The notes beneath the pieces were generated by a model. It made no database searches, had not been told where the DNA came from, and worked only from the letters and a program-made list of their open reading frames with translations. DNA of 17,293 bases, from contig CAJFQL010000042.1 of NCBI GenBank assembly GCA_904419035.1, positions 1-17,293 on the forward strand. Reading direction: 5' to 3'. This DNA is from Heritagella caecorum (GTDB lineage: Bacteria; Bacillota; Clostridia; Oscillospirales; Acutalibacteraceae). The translations under genes were made by a program, and so were the position numbers. Of the stretch, positions 1 through 6,351 are shown in pieces. Each line of letters starts with the position of its first letter. Within the stretch, counting starts at the first letter, position 1.

Positions 1-38
1 TCTGGTGTATATCGTTTATTTGGTATTCCTTTTGGCAT
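1..38 (-). CDS. IS3-family transposase OrfA, N-terminal fragment (runs off the window)
   Basis: Only 12 complete codons are visible on the minus strand, starting with ATG at 38 and giving MPKGIPNKRYTP. From memory this matches the N-terminus of helix-turn-helix OrfA proteins of IS3-family elements in Clostridia, which normally continue with an E/D-F-K motif. OrfA binds the element's ends and is usually fused to the DDE-domain OrfB by programmed frameshifting. The position, about 60 bp inside a recognisable IS end and reading inward, supports the call. Upstream there is only a weak G-rich stretch (GTGGGG) as a ribosome-binding site, which suits a poorly expressed transposase. Whether the element is intact cannot be judged. 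Confidence 0.65.
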   Translation of the reverse strand, partial: MPKGIPNKRYTP

Positions 39-99
39 AATAAAGCACCCCACTTCTTATCCAGTATACCATACTGTCTAACAAATGGGGTGCAGTTCA
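1..99 (-). mobile_element. Left end of an IS3-family (IS150-group-like) insertion sequence, truncated by window edge
   Basis: Read on the minus strand from position 99, the sequence begins TGAACTGCACCCC and continues ATTTGTTAGACA. This resembles the terminal inverted repeats I know from IS150-group elements, which begin TG and contain CTGCACCC followed by a TTGG/TAGAC block. About 60 bp inside this end a reading frame opens that encodes MPKGIPNKRYTP, the usual N-terminus of a clostridial IS3-type OrfA. The tip also contains an inverted repeat (45-52 with 86-93) enclosing a second one (62-67 with 71-76). The rest of the element, its other end and its target duplication lie outside the window. 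The outer boundary at 99 is inferred from the TG terminus. Confidence 0.75.
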
Positions 100-130
100 C
101 ATCAGGCCGCTGGGCTGTTTTTTTAATTTT
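100..130. other. Half of a possible bidirectional terminator beside the IS end
   Basis: Between the IS tip and the fucosidase stop codon the plus strand reads GCCGCTGGGCTG (106-117) followed directly by a run of T. This is the right half of a typical GC-stem plus T-tract terminator, but no matching left half is present because the IS begins at 99. Read from the fucosidase side, it is an A-tract followed by a GC-rich arm. The simplest inference is that the IS landed in the loop of the fucosidase terminator. A very short local hairpin (GCC-GCTG-GGC) is the only alternative I see. Confidence 0.3.
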
Positions 131-136
131 AGGAAC

Positions 137-1444
137 TTATCCGCGCAGTTTTACATCCAGCACGGTATCGACGGGATCGGGCAAATGGGGGTCAGGCCCC
201 AGGGTGACATAGGGCAGGGTTTCGTAGTTATCCGTAATCCAGTCGTGGATAATGGGCAGCTCGCTGCCGTCACGCAGCAGGCGTACCGATTCAATACGGT
301 CCACCGGCAGCCCGGTCAGCGGAATGTACCCCACCATGGGTTCCATGACGTGGTAATACAGGTGGTCGCCCTTTTGGGTAATACGTCCGTATTCCGGTTT
401 TTCCATCTCCGCTTGGCCGCAGCCGTAAATGCTTTCGCTGTTGCGGCGCATCCACTTTCCAATCTTTTGCAGGATCTCCAGGGATTCGTCGGGAATATTG
501 CCTTTGGCATCCGGGCCCACATTCAAAAGCAGGTTGCCGCCTTTGCTGACGCATTCCACCAGCTTTTTGATCATCATATCGGCGGGTTTAAAGTTATGGT
601 CTTTGCTGCAATAGCCCCAGTTGTTGTTCATAGTCATGCAGCTTTCCCAAATGACCGGGTCGCCGTGAATATCCCGGATCCCCTGGGGCGGCACGATCTG
701 TTCCGGGCACACAAAATCCCCGGTGTAATCGGTCGTGTTGCCGGTAATCAGGGAACCATAGGCGCCGCCGGCCACTTCCAGGCGGCTGTCGATAATCATG
801 TGGGGCTGCAGTTCCCGGATCATATGGACAAGCCGGGAGGCTTCCCATTTTTCGCCTTTCATGTCATCGTACGAAAAATCGAACCACATCAGGTCAATAT
901 GGCCGTAATTGGTGCACAGTTCCCGTACCTGGCCGTGGAAGTATTCAATATACCGGGAAAAATCCTCTTGTTTGGCATGATCGCGGAATGCTTCGTTGTG
1001 ACGCATGGGGTGGTGCCGGTCGCCAAAGTGGGGATAATCGGGGTGATGCCAATCGAGCAGAGAATAGTAAAGCCCAACTTTCAGCCCTTCGGCCCGGAAA
1101 GCATCCACATACTCCCGGACAAGATCCCGGCCCGCCGGGGTGTTGGTGGCTTTATAATCCGTCAGCGCGCTGTCAAACAGGCAGAACCCGTCGTGGTGTT
1201 TGGCGGTCAGTACGGCATATTTCATACCGGCTTCTTTAGCCGCCCGGGCCCACTTTTTCGGGTCATAATCCACCGGGTTAAATTCACGGAAAAACGGTTC
1301 GTACTCTTCCACCGGCATTTCTTCCTGGCTGCGCACCCATTCGCCGCGAGCGGGAATGGCATACAGCCCCCAATGAATAAACATACCGAACCGGTCGTGT
1401 ACGTACCAGCGGGTGCGCTGATAATGGGCTTGGTGATCGAACAT
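137..1444 (-). CDS. Alpha-L-fucosidase, glycoside hydrolase family 29, predicted cytoplasmic
   Basis: This 435-aa protein should hydrolyse terminal alpha-L-fucose from oligosaccharides by the retaining GH29 mechanism. Family marks in order are FGMFIHWGLYAIP at about residues 19-31, the AKHHDGF block at 81-87, the nucleophile motif LMWFD with the candidate catalytic Asp at 189, the IWESCMT/NWGY block near 265-277, and GGNLLLNVGPD near 302-312. It has no signal peptide or C-terminal anchor and consists essentially of the catalytic domain plus a short beta domain, so it probably acts inside the cell on imported fucosides. The ATG at 1444 is preceded by AAAGGAGG (1454-1461 on the plus strand). 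I found no convincing promoter or cre site upstream. It appears monocistronic, and an insertion sequence lies 37 bp beyond its stop codon. Substrate linkage cannot be told from sequence. Confidence 0.93.
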   Translation of the reverse strand: MFDHQAHYQRTRWYVHDRFGMFIHWGLYAIPARGEWVRSQEEMPVEEYEPFFREFNPVDYDPKKWARAAKEAGMKYAVLTAKHHDGFCLFDSALTDYKATNTPAGRDLVREYVDAFRAEGLKVGLYYSLLDWHHPDYPHFGDRHHPMRHNEAFRDHAKQEDFSRYIEYFHGQVRELCTNYGHIDLMWFDFSYDDMKGEKWEASRLVHMIRELQPHMIIDSRLEVAGGAYGSLITGNTTDYTGDFVCPEQIVPPQGIRDIHGDPVIWESCMTMNNNWGYCSKDHNFKPADMMIKKLVECVSKGGNLLLNVGPDAKGNIPDESLEILQKIGKWMRRNSESIYGCGQAEMEKPEYGRITQKGDHLYYHVMEPMVGYIPLTGLPVDRIESVRLLRDGSELPIIHDWITDNYETLPYVTLGPDPHLPDPVDTVLDVKLRG

Positions 1445-1569
1445 GATAAATGGCCTCCTTTACTTACAAAACAAGGTGTTCTTATTATCTTTTATGATGA
1501 CATAGAAAGAGGGGAAATGCAAGGAAAAAACCGTTTTATGGCAGCGGGAAAAGAAAAAAGAAAAAATGC

Positions 1570-1598
1570 TTGACACAGAAAAACAAATCAGGTATAAT
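1570..1598 (+). promoter_or_regulatory. Sigma-A promoter for the serine tRNA genes
   Basis: A perfect TTGACA (1570-1575) and a perfect TATAAT (1593-1598) are separated by exactly 17 bp. It is followed after about 94 bp by the first mature tRNA end, so the primary transcript has a 5' leader of roughly 85 nt that RNase P must remove. The leader contains a near-palindromic stretch around GAAGCTTC. No coding start for a protein follows it. Confidence 0.92.
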
Positions 1599-1691
1599 AT
1601 CACTTGTCGCGAAACGGAAGCTTCGTTCTCACACACGAAGGTGCTGGCCGGTTCTTCCCGAAAAGAAAAGCACTTTTGCGGCGCACTCCAT

Positions 1692-1780
1692 GGAGGGGTG
1701 TCCGAGTGGTTTATGGAGCTAGTCTTGAAAACTAGTGATCTCGCAAGGGACCAAGGGTTCGAATCCCTTCCCCTCCGCCA
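1692..1780 (+). tRNA. tRNA-Ser (anticodon UGA)
   Basis: The acceptor arm GGAGGGG pairs with CCCCTCC (1770-1776), followed by discriminator G and an encoded CCA. The anticodon arm CTAGT-CT-TGA-AA-ACTAG gives anticodon UGA, which reads UCN serine codons. A long variable arm (GATCTCGCAAGGGACC region) and the T-arm with GGTTCGAATCC fit a class II tRNA-Ser of 89 nt including CCA. It is transcribed from the promoter at 1570-1598 together with the second serine tRNA. Confidence 0.97.
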
Positions 1781-1847
1781 ATTTGATTTTCAAGCAGGTT
1801 TCACGCCTAGCTTTCTAAAGTTCATATATTTTTCTGACTTTACACAT

Positions 1848-1937
1848 GGAGAAATACCCAAGTGGTGAAGGGGCTCCCCTGCTAAGGGAGTAGGTCGGGT
1901 AACCGGCGCGAGGGTTCAAATCCCTCTTTCTCCGCCA
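1848..1937 (+). tRNA. tRNA-Ser (anticodon GCU)
   Basis: The acceptor GGAGAAA pairs with TTTCTCC, with G as discriminator and an encoded CCA ending at 1937. The anticodon arm CTCCC-CT-GCT-AA-GGGAG gives anticodon GCU for AGC/AGU serine codons. A long variable arm (TAGGTCGGGTAACCGGC region) and T-loop GTTCAAATC mark a class II serine tRNA of 90 nt. It lies 67 bp after tRNA-Ser(UGA) and directly before a terminator, so the two form one transcription unit. Confidence 0.97.
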
Positions 1938-1990
1938 AAAAGCACAGCAACGTGTCCAAACACCACGGGGCTGTGCTTTTTCCTTTTTTT
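1937..1990 (+). terminator. Intrinsic terminator of the tRNA-Ser unit
   Basis: AAAAAGCACAG (1937-1947) is perfectly complementary to CTGTGCTTTTT (1971-1981), giving an 11-bp stem with a loop of 23 nt. T-rich sequence follows (TCCTTTTTTT). It begins at the last base of the second tRNA. The A-tract on the left also makes it potentially active in the other direction. Confidence 0.88.
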
Positions 1991-2035
1991 GATTAAAAAC
2001 AGGTTGTTTGTCAACATTACAGGAGTTTTCCGTTT

Positions 2036-2572
2036 ATGAAAAAAGAAAAAAAGAAAAAGGGACGCCGCGCGTATTTAAACGATTTTCAAAAAAATGGGGC
2101 GGGCGGCTATGTGTATAAAGGCGACCTGTACCGGTATACAGCCGGCGAAAAACAACGAAAAAAAGATTTGCTTCTTTTATGGGTGTGGTATGCCTCAGCT
2201 GTGATTGTCGCCATAGCGGCCGGATGTTTGCCTGCAGAGGGGCTGGGGCGCAGCGCTTTAGTCCTGTTGCCGTATCTGGTGGAAGTAGGCGGACTGGCAG
2301 CTGTGGGGTGGGCCCTGTGCCGCATCACAGCGGGAGGCGAGCTATTACGGGCTTATGTGTACGAATCTTCGGTGCTGAAAATCAACCGGCGTGCCTGGGT
2401 CGCTATGATCGGGGCGGCAGCCACATTGGTAGGAGGCATTATTTTTATCAGCTGGCAGGGCTTTTGCTCGAACGGAGCCGTTGATCTTGCATTTTTGGTG
2501 ATGCATCCGGTGGTTTTTGCCGGTGTTTGGGGGGCGAAAAAGCAAGCCGGCAAAATGAAATGGTCAAAATGA
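2036..2572 (+). CDS. Hypothetical four-helix membrane protein
   Basis: This is a 178-aa protein whose family I do not recognise. It starts with a strongly basic stretch (MKKEKKKKGRR), then an aromatic/glycine segment with GGYVYKGDLYRY near residues 23-34 and a second basic cluster at 39-43. Four hydrophobic segments follow at about 44-63, 73-96, 120-139 and 149-166, with a basic C-terminal tail. By the positive-inside rule both ends should be cytoplasmic. AGGAG at 2021-2025 lies 10 nt before the ATG. It stands alone between the tRNA terminator and the promoter of the ABC operon, and I see no strong promoter of its own. The gene may be a small integral membrane protein or a divergent member of a poorly characterised DUF family. 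Confidence 0.7.
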   Translation: MKKEKKKKGRRAYLNDFQKNGAGGYVYKGDLYRYTAGEKQRKKDLLLLWVWYASAVIVAIAAGCLPAEGLGRSALVLLPYLVEVGGLAAVGWALCRITAGGELLRAYVYESSVLKINRRAWVAMIGAAATLVGGIIFISWQGFCSNGAVDLAFLVMHPVVFAGVWGAKKQAGKMKWSK

Positions 2573-2618
2573 TACAAAATGGCTTAGAACTTTTTCTCAG
2601 ATTCCGTGCAGAAATGAT

Positions 2619-2647
2619 TTGACAGAATCGCAAAGAGAAGATAAAAT
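2619..2647 (+). promoter_or_regulatory. Sigma-A promoter of the oligopeptide ABC transporter operon
   Basis: TTGACA (2619-2624) and TAAAAT (2642-2647) are separated by exactly 17 bp, close to a perfect vegetative promoter. Transcription should begin near 2654, about 175 nt before the binding-protein start codon, so the mRNA begins with the folded leader described separately. The promoter lies 46 bp after the stop codon of the upstream membrane-protein gene. Confidence 0.88.
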
Positions 2648-2653
2648 AGATAC

Positions 2654-2811
2654 TATGTTTTTTGGTTGTTTTTGATGTGGGATAGCAAAAAAAATAACCA
2701 AAAATCGAAACAGGGGTACCCCTGTTTCGGCTGTCTTTCGATAAAGACAGCCGATGATATCTGTATGAGCGAACAAAAGGCGTCTGTTCCTTTTCGTTCA
2801 TAAATTCTCCT
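2654..2811 (+). promoter_or_regulatory. Highly structured 5' leader of the opp operon (four consecutive stem-loops)
   Basis: Nearly the whole predicted leader can fold into four successive hairpins. H1 pairs 2659-2673 with 2690-2704 (15 bp including one G-U pair). H2 is the perfect palindrome 2706-2729. H3 pairs CGGCTGTCTTT (2728-2738) with AAAGACAGCCG (2743-2753), a perfect 11-bp stem around a CGAT loop. H4 pairs 2771-2780 with 2789-2799, with one bulge. The ribosome-binding site AAGGAGG (2812-2818) follows H4. None of the four is followed by a proper T-tract, so I do not see a classical attenuator, and it matches no riboswitch I know. Candidate roles are 5' mRNA stabilisation, binding of a regulatory protein, or both. 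Confidence 0.6.
2706..2729. repeat. Perfect 24-bp palindrome in the opp leader
   Basis: CGAAACAGGGGT is followed immediately by its exact reverse complement, centred on GTAC. It begins about 59 bp after the -10 element. As DNA it would suit a dimeric repressor. As RNA it forms a 10-bp stem with a four-base GUAC loop. It shares its last two bases with the next stem-loop. Confidence 0.85.
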
Positions 2812-2828
2812 AAGGAGGGCAAAGTAAA

Positions 2829-5111
2829 ATGAAACAGGCAAAGAAACTGCTTGCTCTGTTCCTTGCCGCCGCTATGCTTACGGGCACGCTCGCCAGCTGC
2901 AGCAATGGTACTGGCGAAACCAGCGGCACGGAATCCAGCAGCGGCTCTTCTTCCACGGATGGAGAGAAGGGCGACACGCTGGTTGCTTCCAGCAACCACT
3001 TTGAAGGGAAATTCTCCCCCTTCTTCGCCGCCAGCGCCGAAGACATCAACATTATGGGCATGACCCAGATTTCCCTGCTGGGCACTGACCGCGTAGGCGC
3101 GATCGTGGAAAACGGCATCGAAGGCGAAACCCGTTCCTACAACGGCACGGATTACACCTACACCGGTGTGGCGGATCTGAAAGTCACGGAAAATGACGAC
3201 GGTACCGTGTACTATGATTTCACCATGCGCGATGACCTGAAATTCTCCGATGGCACGCCCATCGACATCGACGACGTGATCTTCAGCATGTATGTCTATG
3301 CTGACCCCACGTATGACGGGTCCACGACCCTGTACAGCCAGCCCATTCAGGGCATGGAAGAATATCGTTCCGGCATGGGCACGCTGTCGGCTTTGATTGC
3401 CGCGGCGGGTGAAGACAACACCGACTACACCTACTGGACCGAAGAACAGCAGAAAGCGTTCTGGGATGCCGTAAATGACGGCGGCGTGAAATTTGCCCAG
3501 AGCATTGTGGATTCCTGCGTAGCAGCGGGTCTGTGCAAAGAAGGCGAAGTAGCCAAAGCAGCTGAAAACTGGGCTTATCCGGGCCTGCCGGAAGACGCTA
3601 CCGCGAAAGACTTCTTTATGGCGATCGGCGAAGCCTACGGCTGGAACTTCTCTCAGATGGAAGCTGAAGCCGCTGACAAAGCGCTGGCTGACCTGATCCC
3701 CGAAGACGTGTACAACTACTCCACCGTGGGTGTTGAAACCGGCGATTCGGCCGATTCCATCTCCGGTATTCAGCGTACCGGCGACTACAGCATGCGTGTG
3801 GTAGCGACGGAAGTAGCCGCTAACATGGTGTATCAGCTGGCTGTTTATATTGCTCCGCTGCACTACTATGGTGATGAATCCAAGTACGATTACGAAAACA
3901 ACAAGTTCGGCTTTGATAAGGGCGACCTGTCCAGCATCCGTGCTAAGACGACCGAACCCCTGGGCGCTGGTCCGTATGTCTTCAAAGATTACAGCAACGG
4001 TACTGTGTACCTGGAAGCGAACCCCAACTACTACAAGGGCGAACCGAAGATCAAGAACGTGAACTTCCTGGAAACCCTGGAAGACGATAAGGTAACGGGC
4101 ATTGAAGCCGGTACCATCGATGTTGGCGATCCTTCCTACTCCACCGACGTGCGTGATCAGATCACCCAGTACAACGGCGGCGACGACACGCTAGACGGCG
4201 ATAAGATCACCATTAAACTGTATGACTTCCTGGGCTATGGCTACATTGCCATGAGCGCTGATAACGTGAAAGTCGGTTCTGATCCGGCTTCCGATGCTTC
4301 CAAGGATCTGCGTAAAGCCATCGCGACGGTCATTGCCGTGTACCGTGACGAAGGCATCGACTCCTACTACGGCGATACCGCTACGGTTATCAACTACCCG
4401 ATCTCCAGCACTTCCTGGGCGGCTCCTCAGGTAACGGACGACGGCTACCAGGTAGCTTACTCCGTAGATGTGGACGGCAACCCGATCTACACCGATGGCA
4501 TGAGCGCGCAGGAACGCTATGATGCGGCCCTGAAGGCGGCTCTGGGTTACTTTGAAGCGGCCGGTTACACCGTGAAAGACGGCAAACTGACGGCAGCTCC
4601 CGATGGCGCGAAACTGGAATACCAGGTGAACATTGGCGGCAACGGCTCCGGTGACCACCCCTCCTTCCTGATGCTGAAGAACGCTTCCGATGCGCTGTCG
4701 ACCATTGGCTTCACGCTGAGCATCAACGACATCACCGAAGCGGCTGACCTGTATCAGAGCTATCAGTCCGGCGTAGCCGAACTGTGGGCAGCTGCTTGGG
4801 GCGCTACGCCTGACCCCGATATGTATCAGATCTACCACAGCAAGGGCTCCACGAACTACTATAAGATCAACGATGCCGAACTGGACGACCTGATCATTGC
4901 CGCCCGTCAGTCCACTGACCAGACTTACCGCAAGGGCCTGTACAAGGCAGCGATGGAAATCGTTATGGACTGGGCTGTTGAAATCCCGATCTATCAGCGC
5001 AGCGAATGCTACATCTTCTCCACGGAACGTGTAAACGTCAGCACCCTGACGCCGGACATGACTCCTTATTGGAACTGGATGGCTGAAGTTGAAAAGCTGG
5101 AAATGAACTAA
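2829..5111 (+). CDS. oppA: Oligopeptide-type ABC transporter substrate-binding lipoprotein (SBP family 5), enlarged
   Basis: A 760-aa extracellular binding lipoprotein that captures substrate, probably peptides, and delivers it to the permeases encoded downstream. The signal peptide ends in a lipobox LASC with the lipidated Cys at 24, followed by a Ser/Gly/Thr-rich linker to about residue 45. Family 5 marks include MRDDLKFSDGTPIDIDDVIFS near 133-153, the LGAGPYVFKDY block near 378-388 with the LEANPNYYKG segment near 395-404, and AAWGATPDPDMYQIYHS near 655-671. Usual OppA/DppA proteins are about 500-600 aa. The excess is largely an acidic, helix-rich segment at about 182-310. AAGGAGG lies 10 nt before the ATG. 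Expression should be high given the promoter, codon use and leader. Family 5 proteins can also bind other ligands, so the substrate is inferred. Confidence 0.92.
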   Translation: MKQAKKLLALFLAAAMLTGTLASCSNGTGETSGTESSSGSSSTDGEKGDTLVASSNHFEGKFSPFFAASAEDINIMGMTQISLLGTDRVGAIVENGIEGETRSYNGTDYTYTGVADLKVTENDDGTVYYDFTMRDDLKFSDGTPIDIDDVIFSMYVYADPTYDGSTTLYSQPIQGMEEYRSGMGTLSALIAAAGEDNTDYTYWTEEQQKAFWDAVNDGGVKFAQSIVDSCVAAGLCKEGEVAKAAENWAYPGLPEDATAKDFFMAIGEAYGWNFSQMEAEAADKALADLIPEDVYNYSTVGVETGDSADSISGIQRTGDYSMRVVATEVAANMVYQLAVYIAPLHYYGDESKYDYENNKFGFDKGDLSSIRAKTTEPLGAGPYVFKDYSNGTVYLEANPNYYKGEPKIKNVNFLETLEDDKVTGIEAGTIDVGDPSYSTDVRDQITQYNGGDDTLDGDKITIKLYDFLGYGYIAMSADNVKVGSDPASDASKDLRKAIATVIAVYRDEGIDSYYGDTATVINYPISSTSWAAPQVTDDGYQVAYSVDVDGNPIYTDGMSAQERYDAALKAALGYFEAAGYTVKDGKLTAAPDGAKLEYQVNIGGNGSGDHPSFLMLKNASDALSTIGFTLSINDITEAADLYQSYQSGVAELWAAAWGATPDPDMYQIYHSKGSTNYYKINDAELDDLIIAARQSTDQTYRKGLYKAAMEIVMDWAVEIPIYQRSECYIFSTERVNVSTLTPDMTPYWNWMAEVEKLEMN

Positions 5112-5133
5112 TTTTCATAGAACAGGATTTCCG

Positions 5134-5160
5134 GTATAGGGGCCTCTAACCCCTGATATA
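5134..5160 (+). repeat. First hairpin downstream of oppA
   Basis: AGGGG (5138-5142) pairs with CCCCT (5150-5154), and flanking GTAT/ATAC bases can extend the stem with a bulge. It begins 23 nt after the oppA stop codon, with no T-tract after it. It is the weakest of the three hairpins in the oppA-oppB gap. Confidence 0.45.
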
Positions 5161-5170
5161 CAGCGAAAAG

Positions 5171-5208
5171 ACCCGGCGCCCCCGGGAAAAAAGGGCGGCG
5201 CCGGGTTT
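5171..5208 (+). repeat. Very GC-rich hairpin between oppA and oppB
   Basis: ACCCGGCGCC (5171-5180) pairs perfectly with GGCGCCGGGT (5197-5206), and three further C-G pairs inside (5181-5183 with 5193-5195) follow a one-base bulge. Only TTT follows, so it is at most a leaky terminator. Such elements commonly protect the 3' end of the abundant binding-protein message while letting some transcription continue to the permease genes. That role here is inferred from position. Confidence 0.75.
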
Positions 5209-5210
5209 AG

Positions 5211-5265
5211 CTGCATATCAAGGAGCTGTCCACGGTTTTGGTGTGAACAGCCGCTTGATATGCAG
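5211..5265 (+). repeat. Long 12+5-bp hairpin upstream of oppB
   Basis: CTGCATATCAAG (5211-5222) is the exact reverse complement of CTTGATATGCAG (5254-5265). After a two-base internal loop, GCTGT (5225-5229) pairs with ACAGC (5247-5251). It begins five bases after the preceding GC-rich stem, so the two would stack. It ends about 80 nt before the oppB start codon. Confidence 0.7.
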
Positions 5266-5332
5266 CGTCTTCATGATGGAATGCTCATCATCAATGCTGG
5301 ACTGCCTATCGGTGGCCGGCAAAATTATGAAC

Positions 5333-5348
5333 AGGAGGGATTTTTTTG
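5333..5348 (+). promoter_or_regulatory. Ribosome-binding site that fixes a TTG start for oppB
   Basis: AGGAGGG (5333-5339) is followed after six bases by TTG (5346-5348). No ATG or GTG in the same frame is suitably spaced. The nearby ATG at 5327 lies upstream of the site. This supports the non-standard start codon. Confidence 0.8.
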
Positions 5349-6332
5349 CGGAAGTTTATCATAAAAAGAATACTTCTGTCGATTGTCATTCTCTTTTTTG
5401 TCGCCTTCGTTATTTATGTATTGATGCGCAGCCTGCCTGCTTCTTTTGTCGAAAGTATGGCCATGCAGCTCTCCCAGGGGGCCGGTGCCAAGTCTTTTGA
5501 CGAATGGATGGCCCAGCTGAATGCCTCGTATGGCCTGGATCAAGGGATTGTTCCCGGGTTCTTCACCTGGCTGGGCGGTGCCCTGCAGGGGAATTTTGGG
5601 GACAGCTGGAAGTATGCTGTGCCCGTTACCCAGAAGTTCCAGGAAGTCATCTGGGTTTCGTTCATTATGGGCGGCATTGCCTTTATTCTCGAACTGATCA
5701 TTGCGATTCCTCTGGGTGTCATTGCGGCGACGAAACAGTATTCCCGCACGGATTATGTGATTACGGCTGGAGCACTGGTAGGTATTTCGCTGCCGACCTT
5801 CTTCTTTGCGACGCTGCTGAAACTGTTCTTCTCGGTTCAGCTGGGTTGGTTTGACCTGGCCGGCCTTGTGGGACGTGATTTTAAAAACTTGGATGCCTGG
5901 GGACAATTCTGGGATATGGCCAACCACTTGGTGTTGCCCATCGTAACACTGGTGATTGTATCGGTTGGTTCACTGATGCGTTATACCCGCACCAATATGT
6001 TGGAAGTGCTCAATTCGGATTACATCCGTACCGCCCGCGCCAAAGGGCTGAGCGAACGGAAAGTCATTTATCACCATGCATTCCGCAACACCTTGATTCC
6101 GCTGGTTACCATTGTGGGCGGTTCGCTGCCGGGGCTGTTCTCCGGTGCCCTGATTACGGAAACGCTGTTTTCAATTCCCGGTATCGGGTACGTTTCCTAC
6201 GAAGCCATGCGAATCGGCGATATTCCGTTCTCCATGTTCTATATGACGTTCCTGGCCATTTTGACCTTGGCTGGCAACCTGATTTCGGACATCCTGTATG
6301 CGGTGGTTGACCCCCGCGTGCGCATTGCTTGA
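5346..6332 (+). CDS. oppB: ABC transporter permease, OppB/DppB type
   Basis: A 328-aa inner-membrane subunit forming half of the translocation path with the OppC-type partner. The first helix (about 8-27) is followed by an extracytoplasmic loop of roughly 70 residues. The binding-protein-dependent transport domain begins around 95 with five further helices. The EAA coupling motif that contacts the ATPases is visible at about 220-248, containing DYIRTARAKG. The family signature TETLFSIPGIG lies near 271-281, and the C-terminus VVDPRVR is typical. Length is normal for OppB. Translation starts at TTG, which can lower initiation relative to the binding protein. The next gene follows after 19 bp. 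Confidence 0.94.
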   Translation: MRKFIIKRILLSIVILFFVAFVIYVLMRSLPASFVESMAMQLSQGAGAKSFDEWMAQLNASYGLDQGIVPGFFTWLGGALQGNFGDSWKYAVPVTQKFQEVIWVSFIMGGIAFILELIIAIPLGVIAATKQYSRTDYVITAGALVGISLPTFFFATLLKLFFSVQLGWFDLAGLVGRDFKNLDAWGQFWDMANHLVLPIVTLVIVSVGSLMRYTRTNMLEVLNSDYIRTARAKGLSERKVIYHHAFRNTLIPLVTIVGGSLPGLFSGALITETLFSIPGIGYVSYEAMRIGDIPFSMFYMTFLAILTLAGNLISDILYAVVDPRVRIA

Positions 6333-6351
6333 GAAAGGAGAGTAGCCGATT

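Noticed and set aside
45..93. Inverted repeat GCACCCCA/TGGGGTGC as the fucosidase terminator
   Set aside because: It lies within the IS end, between the terminal repeat and the transposase start, and the long 33-base loop and weak T-run do not fit a terminator.
1445..1560. Catabolite-responsive (cre) site upstream of the fucosidase
   Set aside because: The only CG-centred candidate (around AACCGTTTT) lacks the outer TG and CA positions of the cre consensus.
185..1573. A 462-codon plus-strand frame opposite the fucosidase
   Set aside because: It mirrors the GH29 gene, has no ribosome-binding site or recognisable motif, and ends across the tRNA promoter.
1566..1868. A 100-codon plus-strand frame across tRNA-Ser(UGA)
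   Set aside because: It begins at the promoter -35 region and reads through a tRNA; there is no ribosome-binding site.
2448..3863. A 471-codon minus-strand frame opposite oppA and its leader
   Set aside because: It crosses the opp promoter and all leader hairpins, and its translation has no family features.
5171..5208. Full intrinsic terminator ending the oppA transcript
   Set aside because: The stem is strong, but only three T follow and the permease genes have no clear promoter of their own, so I call it a stabilising or leaky element.
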